Assembly (NCBI GenBank): GCA_024867545.1
Contig: JANFNE010000009.1
Span: 372,001-436,000, forward strand
Direction of reading: 5' to 3'
Source: Phytopythium helicoides
Lineage: Eukaryota > Oomycota > Peronosporomycetes > Pythiales > Pythiaceae
DNA: 64,000 bases
Part shown: piece after piece, positions 1-10,800 of the stretch
Position numbering within the stretch: position 1 is the first letter of the stretch
Layout of the letters: the number at the start of each line of letters is the position of its first letter
Made by a program: the position numbers and the translations under genes
The notes under the pieces: model-generated
The model's database searches: none
The model's input: only the letters and a program-made list of their open reading frames with translations
What the model was told of the DNA's origin: nothing

Positions 1-2
1 TC

Positions 3-2450
3 TCAAATCGACTCTTCTCCACGCTTGGTTCGGCACCGTCGTCACCTACAGCGATTGGCCATGTTGCAGCACTTGCCCAGAAACGCGCGGCTGTTTCAGT
101 CAGGCTTCGGAAGGCGTACGAGATAGCGAAGGCAGCGACTGCGAGCAAATCTCTGGCAAGTGATGAAAATGCCAGCGCTCCTCCGCTAACTCCGAGGTCA
201 AACCAGGATGTCTATGAATCGGATTGCTCGTCCGACCGTGTTATTTCGTCCCGGACGCTCGCGCTTCACCATGCGGCCGATGCGATACTAGCATCATCGG
301 GACGCTCTCCTCGCTCAAATGACATGAGTTTGCTTCAAAAGTTAGAGCTCATCCGACTGAAGCAGGATGAACTCGAGCGGGCGTTGGCTCACGAATTGTC
401 CGTGAAAGAGAAGTGCGTCGATCGGATCTCCAAACTTACGCAAACCATGGGAGTGCAAGTTGCTGAACACGAAAAAAATATGGCTAATGCAATCGCCGCG
501 AGGCAGGCAGCAGAGGCAAAGACACGCGAGATGGAAGCGAAGTTCACTAGTGTAGCTGGGGAAATCTCATCACTTCAGCAACAAGTTGCGGCAATGAAGA
601 TGGCGGCGGCGAATGCCATGAGTGCGGCATCTACGTTGACTAGCGGAGCACAAGAAGTCTCTGACCTGCCATCGCCCCCTAGGACTTGCAACTGCAAAAA
701 CGAAGAACGCGCCATGGTTCAGGGATTTGCCACGAAATTGGAGCAGGCCATGCAGGATGCCAAGGGAGTCGTCGAGTTCAAAAACGGCATTATTCGAGAT
801 TTAGAGACTCGTTTGCGTGATGCAGAGAATCGATGCACAGAGAGCAACGCCAGTTTCGAGCGTGAAAAGACCCGCCTTTCGAGCGAACATGCGGTGCTAC
901 GCGGGACAGTCGACCAACTGCGAAGGCAACTCTTGGCCAAGGACGAGCAAATTCGTGATGAAACGTTTCGAACACAGCAAGATCAGGCCGATTTGATGGT
1001 CAAAATGGCACAGCTGACTCTTGATGTCGAGACTCAGCGCAAGCAATGGATAGAGAGCGAGGAAACACTCAAGGCTAGTCTGTCAAAGATGGAAGCCGAT
1101 GGAAAGCAGGCTGCGTCCGCATTGAAAAGGGTAACGGAGCAGCTTGAGACTTTGACTGTGAGCAGCGATGAGGTGAAGCGAAAGTATGTGGCGCTACAGG
1201 CGGCTCATGCAGCAGCTGAGGCGACGCTTCAACGTCAGGAGGTTCAGCTGAGTGACCAAAAGCACGACATTGAGGTCCACAGTCTCGTGCGCAAGCTAAC
1301 CAAGCGAAAAACCAAACTTGATCGGGCAAGAGGCTTGTTATCCGACCGAAAAAAGTTGCTTGTGCTTGCAAACGCCCGAATGGAGGAGTTGACTCGCCAG
1401 CTTTCGGTATGTGAAGGCAAGTGTGAAGATTACCGGCGCAATATAGACGATTTGAAGCGGGAGCTAGCAGCGAAAGACGATCAAATTGATACTCTAGAAG
1501 CCCTCCATCGGGACGACTGTGCGGCGATTGAACGTCTTGACGCGGATTTGCGCAACTGCCAGGAGGAGCTCACCCGATCACACGACGAGCTCAGACACAC
1601 AGCCGAAAGATCTCTTGCGAGCGCTCTGGATGATCAGAAGCGAGAGCTTACGCATGATTTCGAGCAGCAAGTGTACGAGTTGGAGCAGACTTACAGCCGG
1701 CGCCTCGTTGTCCGTGAGACGCAACTGCAGAAGGAGCTCGATGAGCGTGTTCGAGAGTTGATGGAGCGTCACAGTGCAGAAGTTTTGGAGTTACAACACA
1801 GCAAAAAGCAAGTGGACGGTGAGGCCGTTGCTACAAATGGGCACGAACCCGTTACTTCAGGTCGTCGCCGTCATCGGCACCATAAAGACGCGGTATCACT
1901 ACAACGGCAACTGTCATCGACGCAGACAGCATCGTTGTCATCATCGTCATCATCATCTCGATCTTCCACAACTTCTTCTCCATCCCCACTGCCATCCCCT
2001 CTGAAAAACGGAAGACCAACAACTCCGCGTCAGCAGAACATTCGGGACCTGGATGCGCTGATTGATGCGAAGGAGCGCCGCTATGAGACGAAGGCGAGAC
2101 AAACTCCTGTCAAGTCACGCGAATTGGTGGGTCAACCCTCGAGCTCTCCATCTCCAGCAAATTCCGAAGGTGGCGGCGATGCGGCGAGACACTACAAGAA
2201 GGCTCTGAATAGGAAACAGCGTGAAGTGGACGAGCTTCAAATGCGCACGCAACAGCTGCTGACAGCGCTTGCGACTGCCAATGAAGAGGAGACACTGGCA
2301 AAGACTCGTGCTGAACAAATAGCTCGGGCCCACGCACAAGACGCAGCCAAGCTCGAGGAACTGCTCCAGGAACTCAACCGCGTCAAGAACGAGAATTGGA
2401 GTCTCAGCCTAGCTCTACATGTGACCGAGAAAGCGCGCACGTCATCGTAA
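3..2450 (+). CDS. Long coiled-coil protein, 5' end outside the window
   Basis: The reading frame is open from base 3 to the stop at 2448-2450, so the gene enters from the left and at least 815 residues are present; the first in-window ATG at 324 is probably internal. Most of the protein is heptad-rich and charged (E, K, R, Q, L), typical of a rod-like coiled coil, in blocks at about 324-1800 and 2190-2430. A Ser/Pro-rich linker with a long Ser run lies at about 1925-2010. No enzymatic motif is visible. The family is unknown; a cytoskeletal or basal-body scaffold is a guess from composition only. A 180-bp gap separates it from the convergent MYND gene. Confidence 0.8.
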   Translation, partial: SNRLFSTLGSAPSSPTAIGHVAALAQKRAAVSVRLRKAYEIAKAATASKSLASDENASAPPLTPRSNQDVYESDCSSDRVISSRTLALHHAADAILASSGRSPRSNDMSLLQKLELIRLKQDELERALAHELSVKEKCVDRISKLTQTMGVQVAEHEKNMANAIAARQAAEAKTREMEAKFTSVAGEISSLQQQVAAMKMAAANAMSAASTLTSGAQEVSDLPSPPRTCNCKNEERAMVQGFATKLEQAMQDAKGVVEFKNGIIRDLETRLRDAENRCTESNASFEREKTRLSSEHAVLRGTVDQLRRQLLAKDEQIRDETFRTQQDQADLMVKMAQLTLDVETQRKQWIESEETLKASLSKMEADGKQAASALKRVTEQLETLTVSSDEVKRKYVALQAAHAAAEATLQRQEVQLSDQKHDIEVHSLVRKLTKRKTKLDRARGLLSDRKKLLVLANARMEELTRQLSVCEGKCEDYRRNIDDLKRELAAKDDQIDTLEALHRDDCAAIERLDADLRNCQEELTRSHDELRHTAERSLASALDDQKRELTHDFEQQVYELEQTYSRRLVVRETQLQKELDERVRELMERHSAEVLELQHSKKQVDGEAVATNGHEPVTSGRRRHRHHKDAVSLQRQLSSTQTASLSSSSSSSRSSTTSSPSPLPSPLKNGRPTTPRQQNIRDLDALIDAKERRYETKARQTPVKSRELVGQPSSSPSPANSEGGGDAARHYKKALNRKQREVDELQMRTQQLLTALATANEEETLAKTRAEQIARAHAQDAAKLEELLQELNRVKNENWSLSLALHVTEKARTSS

Positions 2451-2629
2451 CGTTGGTAGAACACTTTGGTGGTGAGACCGTCTTCTGACGCTAGTCAACA
2501 GGAAAACCTTTTGGATCTAATTCACAACAACGTTGTGGTCTCGCGACTTTATCTAATCCGAGTTAAACCCGCGGTTCATTGATTTGAGATGTCCACGGGT
2601 ACTTTTGCTTTTGTACGCGTTGACTCGCC

Positions 2630-3682
2630 TCACGCGTTCGGCTTAGCGCAAACCTGCTTGTGCAACTTCCAGGCAGCCTTCTGGCACTCGCGAGAGCAGT
2701 AGACAGCTTCGTGGCAGCGCGCGCAGAACGAAAGTTTGCTCGTGAACAGCAGGCACTGGTCGCACGCGTGTTTTCGCCCCACGGTGACCCAGTACATGGC
2801 CTCCTCGTCGCCAACGTGGGTAATCCCATCCGCGTCCTCCTGCGCGTGGGCAAAGACCGATCCGACGGGCGCGAGCAGCTCCCACTTCTCGGTGTGGTGC
2901 ATCATGTTCATGTCGAGCACGCCGAAGCGATTCATGAGTCCGCTCAGTCGCTCGTCCTTCTCGGCCTTGAACTCGTCGCTCAGGTTCTCCGTGTGCGCCG
3001 GCACGAACTCAACCGCAAACTGCGCGACTGTGTCGTACCCCGCAGCCTCCATCAGCGGGCGCATCTGCTGCGAGATGGCGAAGTCGCTCAGTCCGCGCAG
3101 TCGGTCGGCCTCGTCCGTGTGTGGGCGCTCCAGGAACTCTGCGTCGCCCAGCAGCGCGAAGACCAGTGGCTCAGCGTTCACCTGCCGGTCGTCCAGAGCC
3201 TTGAAGTGCTTGCTGATCTCCTCCACCAGCTCGTACTGCGAGCTCTCAACTCGCGCTTCGCTCGGTGGCGCGACGTACAGGAAGACGACGTCGGCGCTCA
3301 CCGCGTCAGGCGCCATCTCGTAGCCCATCAACTCACACGCGCGCTTGACGCCGGCCGAGAACTCCGAGAAGCCGTTGTCGCGGACGAACGCGCGCGCGCG
3401 AGCAGACTCCGCGTCGTGGGACAACAGCCACGTCGCGTGCAGGTACAGCAGGCGGCTGGCGACGCCCACGAGGCGGCTCTCGGCGCCGCGGAACTCGAGC
3501 TCCTTCCTGTCCAGACCAGGGAACAAAACGGGCGTTAGCGACGGCTACAGCGCGCGCGAAGGCCGGAAAAGCGAGCAGCGAGGCGCGCACCACGCGTAGT
3601 CGTAGCGCATGACGACGTTGGCGGCCAGCAGGCGCTCGCGGAGCGCCTGGCGCGCCGCGGACTCGGCGCCTCCAGTCGCCAT
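2630..3682 (-). CDS. MYND-type zinc-finger protein
   Basis: Two exons on the minus strand: 3682-3591 and 3506-2630, giving 322 residues. The intron (3590-3507) starts GTGCGC and ends GACAG, and the junction restores a Trp codon. The last 44 residues are a MYND finger with paired Cys ligands (CDQC, CARC, YCSREC) and a final HxxxC. MYND fingers bind zinc and usually mediate protein-protein contacts in transcription or chaperone complexes. The preceding 270 residues are predicted globular and unrecognised; they recall proteins with a C-terminal MYND finger of unknown role. Start chosen at the first ATG of exon 1, next to an Ala/Gly-rich N-terminus. The exact partner or process cannot be read from sequence. 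Confidence 0.82.
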
Positions 3683-3878
3683 GCTGGTCTCTCTGGAATG
3701 GCACCTTTGGAAGGTATCATGGAGCACCTATACGAGTACTCAAATCCTTCGTTAAAGTAGTCTAAGTTGACGTATTGCTCGATTAGGTATACTTAACCGG
3801 TTCGAATGAACCGGACCGTGCGTCGCCCGAGTGACCGCGAGAGCCGCACAAGGGGAGCAAACGCACTCGATCAGCATC

Positions 3879-4129
3879 ATGAACGGCATCGCGCGCTTCG
3901 TGCTCTCGGGCGGCGTCATCGTGGCCACGGCGCAGCTCATCGCGGGCCCGCTGGCCGACTGGAACGCGCGGCGGGACGCGGCCGAGGTGCGCGCGCAAGT
4001 TGGGCCCGAATCGGCGCAATATTGGCGGAGTTACGGCCGGTTGACTGACGCTCACGTTGGCTTGGAATCCGCCTGCTGCAGGAGCTCAAGCGCGCCGCGC
4101 AGTTCAGCGCCAAGGCCGAGGAGCACTAA
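3879..4129 (+). CDS. Small single-pass membrane protein, 55 residues
   Basis: Two exons, 3879-3998 and 4082-4129, joined in phase 0 by an 83-bp intron (GTTGGG .. CTGCAG, with a TGAC branch-like motif). The N-terminal half is a hydrophobic helix (about residues 6-25, FVLSGGVIVATAQLIAGPL) followed by a charged amphipathic tail ending AKAEEH. Size and layout suit a small organelle inner-membrane subunit, but no family is recognised. The continuous frame from 3831 would give a different, less plausible C-terminus, which is why the spliced model is preferred. It lies between the MYND gene start (divergent, about 200 bp) and the 3' end of hemD. Confidence 0.55.
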
Positions 4130-4202
4130 GCGTCTGTGAGGATCGACGGGCTGGAGCGTCGTCCGAGGCTGCTGGCGTCGAGGCGACAGATCCAACCGAG
4201 TA

Positions 4203-4204
<2 letters not shown>

Positions 4205-4244
<40 letters not shown>
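4205..4244. repeat. (AC)20 microsatellite
   Basis: A perfect 40-bp AC dinucleotide run between the small membrane-protein gene and the 3' end of hemD, non-coding in the chosen models and likely length-polymorphic. Confidence 0.97.
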
Positions 4245-4246
<2 letters not shown>

Positions 4247-4289
4247 ACACGACGGTCGGACAGAGAGACTCTGGACTTGGGGATTACAG

Positions 4290-5087
4290 CTAGGCGGGCG
4301 TTGGTGCAGGCTGCTGGTCGCGGGCGAAGATGGCGGCGGCCAGCGACTCGGGCGTGGGCTTTGGCGCCACGACGTCGGGCGCCCAGAAGGCCGCGCCGGT
4401 CTCCTCGGCGTGCTGCTGCATGGCGCCGGCCGTGGTCTTGCCGATGGCCGCCTTCTTGATGCGTTCCCAGGGCAGCGCCAGGTCCTTGGCCACCTTGAGC
4501 CCGCTGGGGCTGAAGAAGACGACCCACGCGGGCTCTCCGCACGCCTCGGGCACCTCGAGCGCGTCCACGGCGCAGGTCTCGTACACGACGAGCTGCTCCA
4601 GCGGCAGTCCGCGCTCGTGGAAGCTGTCTGGCAGCGTGTCCCTGCGCTTCTCGCCGCACAGGAACAGCACGGGCTTGGTCTTGCACTCGTCTGGCAGCAG
4701 CCCTCCCTCCCCATGCAGCTTGTCGGCCAGCACCTCGGCCGAGCCGGCGTCGTCCCCGACGCACGCGACGCCCAGCGGCTCCAGCTCCCTCGACGTCGCC
4801 GCGCCCACCGACAGCACCGTCATGCCGCGCAGCTGCTCGGCCACGCGCTGCCTCGCGGCCGCGTCCTCCAGCGCCGCCACCGCCCGCGCCACGGCGATGG
4901 CCGCGCGCGGACTCGTCAGCAGCAGCGCGCCGAAGCGCTCCAGCTGCGCCAGCGCCCGGCTCAGCGCCTCCGCGTTCACGTAGCGGAAGCTCAGCACGTC
5001 CGCGAAGTGCGCCGACACGCCCGGCGCCGCCTCCAGCGCGCGCCTGTAGCGCTCGTCGGCCGCCTTGAGCAGCAGCACGGTCGGCAT
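4290..5087 (-). CDS. hemD: Uroporphyrinogen-III synthase
   Basis: A 265-residue protein starting MPTVLLLKAADERY, the usual length for this enzyme. HemD cyclises hydroxymethylbilane to uroporphyrinogen III, the branch point to haem and sirohaem. Family signs: an N-terminal alternating alpha/beta domain with ALLLTSPRAAIAVARA, a linker VLSVGAATSRELEPLG, and a second domain with VVFFSPSGLKVAKDL and the late AAIGKTTAGAMQQHAEETG segment typical of HemD. Sequence similarity in this family is low, so the call rests on the two S/T-P-R/S-G segments and the terminal GxTT motif. The frame is open further upstream to 5489, but that extension is Pro/Arg-rich and overlaps the divergent TFIIF-beta gene, so the ATG at 5087 is chosen. 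No intron. Confidence 0.85.
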   Translation of the reverse strand: MPTVLLLKAADERYRRALEAAPGVSAHFADVLSFRYVNAEALSRALAQLERFGALLLTSPRAAIAVARAVAALEDAAARQRVAEQLRGMTVLSVGAATSRELEPLGVACVGDDAGSAEVLADKLHGEGGLLPDECKTKPVLFLCGEKRRDTLPDSFHERGLPLEQLVVYETCAVDALEVPEACGEPAWVVFFSPSGLKVAKDLALPWERIKKAAIGKTTAGAMQQHAEETGAAFWAPDVVAPKPTPESLAAAIFARDQQPAPTPA

Positions 5088-5266
5088 GGGAGGGCTGGAA
5101 GGTGCGGAAGTGTCGTCACGGCATTGGATATAAAATGATGCAGGTGGAATGCGGCCTTCACCGTGAGACAATTGAAATCTGGAAAAAGAGGGTATATGAT
5201 GGAAGAGGTAAGCAGGAGGCGTGGGGTTTTTGGTCACTTTCGGGCTCGGTCCAAGCGGCGAGTGAG

Positions 5267-6532
5267 ATGGCGGACAACCAGGAGGTCGTGGAGCCGCTGC
5301 ACCTCGAGTTCGAGGACCGGGAGGTGTACCTGGCCAAGATACCGGTGCGCGCGCGCTCCTTGCGGTCGTTTTGAGCCCCCCGCGGGGCCTTTCCGAGCAG
5401 AACTGACGGCGTTGCGACTGGCTACAGACGGCGCTCGGCACGGCCTGGAAGAACGTGCAGGGTGCGCTTTTGGCAGCTTCTCGACGCAAGAAGAGCCTTA
5501 GCGCTGACGATCTGCCACTGTAACAGAGAGCGAGCTCATGCTCGGGTCCATCAAGCTGGAGAAAGGCAGCCAGTTGGGCCGGCGAAAGGTGCAGGTGTTG
5601 TGAGTGAGGTCCTTCCTCATTGCCTAGCAGCTCACGACGACGGCGATGATGGCGCAGGGCGTGCTGACGGTGAACCCGAGTACGCTGGAGGAGGACATCC
5701 CGACCGAGTACCGCATCGAGATCAGCGAGACGCCGCTGAAGCTCAAGGTGTTCTCGCTCGACGGCTCAGGCCGCATGGCCATAGAGGGAACCGTCAAAAA
5801 CAGCTGCACCATCATGGCGCAGCGCAATGACCAGTATAGCCGTCTGTGCAAGCAGCGCCTGATCAAGTCCATGGTCAAGACTCGGTGCGTTGAAGTGCTA
5901 TTCGTTGGAGATTGCGGTGCGTATTTTGCTCTTACGATGGATTCCTGCTGCGCCGTGACCCAGGATTGTTCAACCGCTGGAGGACCTGCCGCGGGTCAAG
6001 CGCGCCAAGATCCAGTTTACCATCGAGAAGCCCGACGCGGAGGCTGAAGAGGTCGGTTAACAAAGCCTGGAGTGGTGGAATTTAGCGAGATGGCTAAAGC
6101 GCACTTTTATTCGTGCGATCCAGGACGAGTCGGATTCCAAGCTGCTCGACAAGAACGACAAGAAGATCAAGATGAGCAAGGCACGTCTGCTTTCTCGCGT
6201 GCGCGATCGCCTTGAACGCATGGAATCTTACGTGCAGTGCGCGTGCAGGACGAGCTCAAGAACCTGGTCTTCCACCACTTTGAAGAGCGCGAGTATTGGC
6301 CGCTCAAGGAGCTCAACTACCACTGCCGCCAGCCGGAGGTGGGTTCGAACTTGAGTCTGTCGTGTTCATCGCTATGCACCGTTGCTGACTAAGTGGACCT
6401 CACCTATACTGCTATCAGTCGTTCCTCAAGGAGGTGCTCAAGGATATCTGCGTGTACCACCGCAAGGGCCCCAACAAGAGCTGCTACGAGCTCAAGGCGC
6501 AGTACAAGGACAGCGTGTCGTCCAAGGCGTAA
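5267..6532 (+). CDS. Transcription initiation factor IIF, beta subunit (RAP30-like)
   Basis: Eight short exons: 5267-5344, 5428-5461, 5527-5594, 5631-5884, 5964-6051, 6124-6184, 6238-6338, 6419-6532, giving 265 residues with every junction in phase. TFIIF binds RNA polymerase II and guides it to promoters. The N-terminal part (LHLEFEDREVYLAKIP, LGTAWKNVQ, GSIKLEKG) matches the dimerisation beta-barrel. The C-terminal winged helix is clear: FHHFEEREYWPLKELNYHCR, then SFLKEVLKDICVYHRKGPNK and YELKAQYKDS. Length matches the usual 250-270. The end of exon 3 is the least certain junction (5588 or 5594 both keep phase). It is divergent from hemD with a 179-bp shared upstream region. Confidence 0.93.
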
Positions 6533-7814
6533 TTGCCGCGGTCGGGATGTGCTCGCTTCTCAAGTCGCACTTTTTTCGCCAAGTGGGTCACGTTTGACTC
6601 GCCTCCATAATGACACTCGAACATTCCTTGACTTTTGGTGCCGTCGATGATGGCCGCTGCACACTCTTTGCATGAGATGTGAGCGGTGTACAGTCGTGTC
6701 ACATGCATGGAGCCGCATTCACGCGAGGCGTTTCTTCCCGCGACCTGCTCGGTCCGTTGGTCAGCGAGTGGTCTCCTCTGCACCGTGACGAGACGTCATC
6801 GCGACGCCCACCCTCTGTCCCAAGCGGCAGTCTCTGCGGTGATCGACGGTGTCAAAGAGGATGGGGCATCATCCTCCTTTGTCCCTTTGTCAATCTCGCT
6901 TGATGCACTTCAAATCGTCTCGCCGAGTTCAACAGTGGCGGATATCACGTCCGCCACTGGAATGCTCGCACAGTACTCTTTGCAGCAACCAACTATGCAC
7001 ACACATCTAGACTCCATGGCTCTTGTCAATCGATCCGTTGGCGTTGTCTGCCCGCAGAATGCAACAGCAGGTCGGGTCGGGCGGTCGTCCATCCTGCTGC
7101 CTCCTCTTCCGACGGGTGTTTCCTATCTGGAGGGCGGACTGCTCGACGCGATCCATGAACCATGGGAAAGGGCGGCTCCCGTTTGAGTGGTCCACTTCAG
7201 CATATGGTCGTTTCTAAAATTGAATAATTTAGAAATGGAGAGCTGTCGCTTGAATGCGTATGTATTGTATTTTACAGGTTTCATGATTTTATAGAGGTAA
7301 GCTGCGTGGCAGGGGGTGGATCAGATCGAGATACGATTGGCCATCTGCTTATCATTGAGAGTCGTTGATTCGTTCAAACAGCGTTTCCTGTTGGTAACAA
7401 TACTTTTGACAGGGTAATACATCACGTATAAGAGGTATAATACGCTTCAAAAATTAAAGCAAATTATAGAGGCAACCGTATTCTAAAAGGCTCCGTTAGA
7501 AAAATTGTTTTAAACGGTTTTAAACACCACCGCTTTGCGCGGGGAATTTCCCACGCTCGGCACAGCGGGGAATGCCCTGGAGCCTCGAGAAAGGCGGCGG
7601 CAACCAGCGGCAGGCAGTCGGTCGGCGGGCGTAAGCGGCTCGACGCGAGCGAGCGGCGACGTGACGGGCGCCCAGCGGCCGCGGCAGACGACAGAGAGGC
7701 GCAGCGTCCCGAGGCCCGCGGCAGCGCGAGGCTCGGCGGCCCGCAGGTGCGTTTCACGCTGGTTGGCGCGAGCGGTGGGGCGGATCTGGGGCTGACGGGG
7801 GCGGCGCGCGGCAG
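6533..7814. other. Intergenic region with one weak open frame
   Basis: About 1.28 kb between TFIIF-beta and the CHD gene. A frame at 6686-7186 on the plus strand (166 codons) stays open but has no recognised domain and a patchy composition, so it is not called a gene. From about 7200 to 7520 the DNA turns AT-rich, consistent with a promoter zone for the downstream remodeler, followed by a GC-rich leader (7540-7814). No repeat or RNA gene is evident. Confidence 0.5.
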
Positions 7815-10800
7815 ATGGAGCAGGAGCAGGCGCAGCGAGAGGAGCGCCCGCAGCTGAAGGAGGAGGCGGCGGTAGAGGCGCCCGAGAGCGAGCAGGTGGC
7901 GGAGGAGACGGTCGCGGTCATGGAGGAGGTGACGGTCACGGAGGAGGTGACGGTCACGGAGGAGGTGACAGTCGCGGAGGAGGTGACGGTCACGGAGGCG
8001 CAGACGTCCGGAGACGCCGAGATGGAGGCCGCCACGACGGCAGTCGCCACTGCAGAGGTGGAGGTGTCCGAGACTGAAGTCGTCGAGACAAAAGTCGTCG
8101 AGACAAAAGTCGTCGAGACTGAAGTCGTCGAGACTGAAGTCATCGAGACAAATGTCGTCGAGACTGAAGCTGCCAAAGGAGAAGACGCGCAGATGAAGGA
8201 GGTTGCGGAGCAGCAGCTCGCGCCTGCGGCTGTTGAGGCAGCTGCGGATGAGCTGGAACCGAAGGCCGAGAGTGTCAAGACGGAGGAGGTTGCGGATGGA
8301 CCTACGCACGCCGAGCCGACTGGGGAGGGAGAGCAGGAGCCAAAGGTGGAGACCAAGGAGGATAGCTCAGATCCTGCGCTGACGGAGCAAGAGCACACAG
8401 CGATCGTAGAAACGTCGGTCAAGGAAGAAGACCCGGTTGAGCCGGCAAAGCCTGAACAGGGACCTGACGTCGACAAGGATACCAAACTGCAAGCACCAAA
8501 GGTCGAGAAACCACATGAAGACCCCAGCTCAACTGGTGAAAAAGCAGCGTCCACGAATGAAGGCGACATCAAAGAAGACGAGCCCAAGCCCTCTACTGCA
8601 CCGGAAGCGAAGTCGGCACCCGAGCACAACGAGCCGAACGCCGTCGAGGAAAGCGCAAAAGTAGAGCCCGCTGATGTGAAAAGCGAGGAGACCGAGAGCA
8701 ATGCGGATCCAGCGCAACCTGATGCGGCTAGCAGTGCCAACGAAGAAACGCCGGCTCCCCCTGCAACCGGATTGGGTGATACCGGTGACGAACATGCTCC
8801 GGTCCAGTCATATGATGTTGCTACTGAAGATAAATCCCAGTCACAGGAGACGAAAGCTGTCGAGGCGCAGCCCCAGCCAGAGGCTGCCGCCGAGGCTACC
8901 ACCGAGGCACCTACTCAATCTACTAGTACAGAGTCAACGAGCAGTGACGCCCCCGCATCAAGCACGGCCTTTTTGAATCCAGCAGGAGGGGACTTTGTGA
9001 AACCGTCACCAACCCCGATTCGCCCGCTGGATGGTGATCCTCGTTCAGTAGCCTCTCAAGGGGAGACACCACAGGATACCGTGGGTGGTGCTGCGATCGG
9101 AAATGGCGCGGTTGATGCCGCTGCGGGATTTGCAGTGCCGACATCAAAGATGTTCGACAATCCGGCAAGTGCGCCTTCCTTCTACGCAACGCCTCAAGAT
9201 GGCCCGCCAGTGGGTCCGAACATGGTAAATCCGCCAATGGAGAATGCATGGAATGCCAGCCAGCAGGCGGCTGCCCCCGTCCAAGGGATGCCTAACGCAG
9301 GGTGGCAGCCACAGTCGGTGTCACCAAGCAACCAGCAACAAATGGATGCAGCGGGTATGCGGCCAAAGGTAAGCTCATGACGGTGATTAGTCGAATAGAT
9401 ATGGTCCAACTGACATGACACGAACGACTGTGACAACACAGGGGCAAGTTGACCCCGGCCTTACCCCACCGCCATTCTTCGCTAACTCCCTTATTCCTCA
9501 ACGACTAGGAGAAAACTCCTACGTTCTGGGTCGACCTGAGCTTGTGCGACTAGCTGCCTACGCGAAGAATCTGAATAGTCCTGCACAGGCGAGCGCATTG
9601 GCCGTCGATGTGCTTCGTGGCACTGCAGGTCGACATGCCACACGAGCTCTGGGGTGGAAAGTCCCGTTTCAGGCGGACGAGTACGAGGTACTGCTGCAGA
9701 AGGGATCTATCGGTTTGTGCATGAATATGAGCGTGCGGTCTGGGTCGGTGACTGTCACAAGCTTCCGCCGCCCAGAGGGTGGAATCGTGGGTCCGGCAGA
9801 AGCGAGCGGAGTCATTCGTATTGGTGACGATCTCGTAGCCGTGGACGGGTACCGTGTTCAGAGCCAAGAGGATTTCGCGCGTGTTGTGTCGCGACTCAAG
9901 TCGCTACGGCCCGTTCTCCTTCGTTTCCGCCGTCCAGGTGGAGCCGGGCTGGTCCGTAGCCCAGACTACGACACGTTTGGGTACCGCAATGGTATGCGCT
10001 CTTCAATGACCGGTCTTGACAACTCCGAACTGTTCACCGCAGGCATGTGGCACATGGGCGTGCGGTACATTTCGCCGAATCAGTGGGCGGCAGAGCTGCA
10101 CGTGGATGGAGGGGGAATTCGCAGGCTAGGTACTTTTGCGACGGAACGCGAAGCAGCCGTCGCATACAACAGATTCATTATCCAAACGTACGGCAACGGC
10201 GCCGTCCAGTTCATGAATCCAGCGGGAACTGTAAATCCTGTAGGAGCAAACGGAATGGCTGCTCGCCAACCAGACATGCCTGCGAACGCGGCAGCTAATG
10301 TTCAAAGCATGCAGCAGCCAGTTCGACGCCCACGATTGAAAGCGGCTTTTACGCCCGAGCAGAAGGATCAACTTCGCTCACAGATTATGGTGTTCAAGTT
10401 CACCTCCACTGGAGGTACTATTCCGAGCGAACTTCTGGCACGAGCCCTGCGTACAACAGAGTACAGCCACTTGGTACAAGCTCAAAATGACCGTAAGAAA
10501 CGCAAAACCTTCGCGCAGGTACCAGTTCCAAAGCCAGCAAAGAAGAAGGCAAAGCGAGGTCGTGGAAAGAAAAAGAAGTATTCGGATGAAGATGACGAAA
10601 GCGACGATGACGACGACGACTTTAAGCCCAAATTTGCTCTGAAAGAAGAACAACCAGCGCGCCGATCAGGACGAAACGTCGGAAAGGCCAAGAAGAGCTA
10701 CGTAGAGAAGGAAAATGACTCTGACTTCGAGTTCAGCGACGAGGAACAGAAGCCAAAGCAAGAGGAAGAGGTCAAAGAGGAGCCGAAGGGCCCCCAAATT

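Noticed and set aside
5088..5489. Upstream extension of hemD
   Set aside because: It is Pro/Arg-rich, overlaps TFIIF-beta exons 1-2, and the ATG at 5087 gives the family length.
6686..7186. A 166-codon plus-strand frame after TFIIF-beta
   Set aside because: No domain, no coding-like bias or splice partner; left as intergenic.
7754..8902. A 382-codon minus-strand frame across the CHD N-terminus
   Set aside because: It is a Ser/Thr/Val shadow of the acidic repeats; the plus strand splices in phase into the CHD exon.
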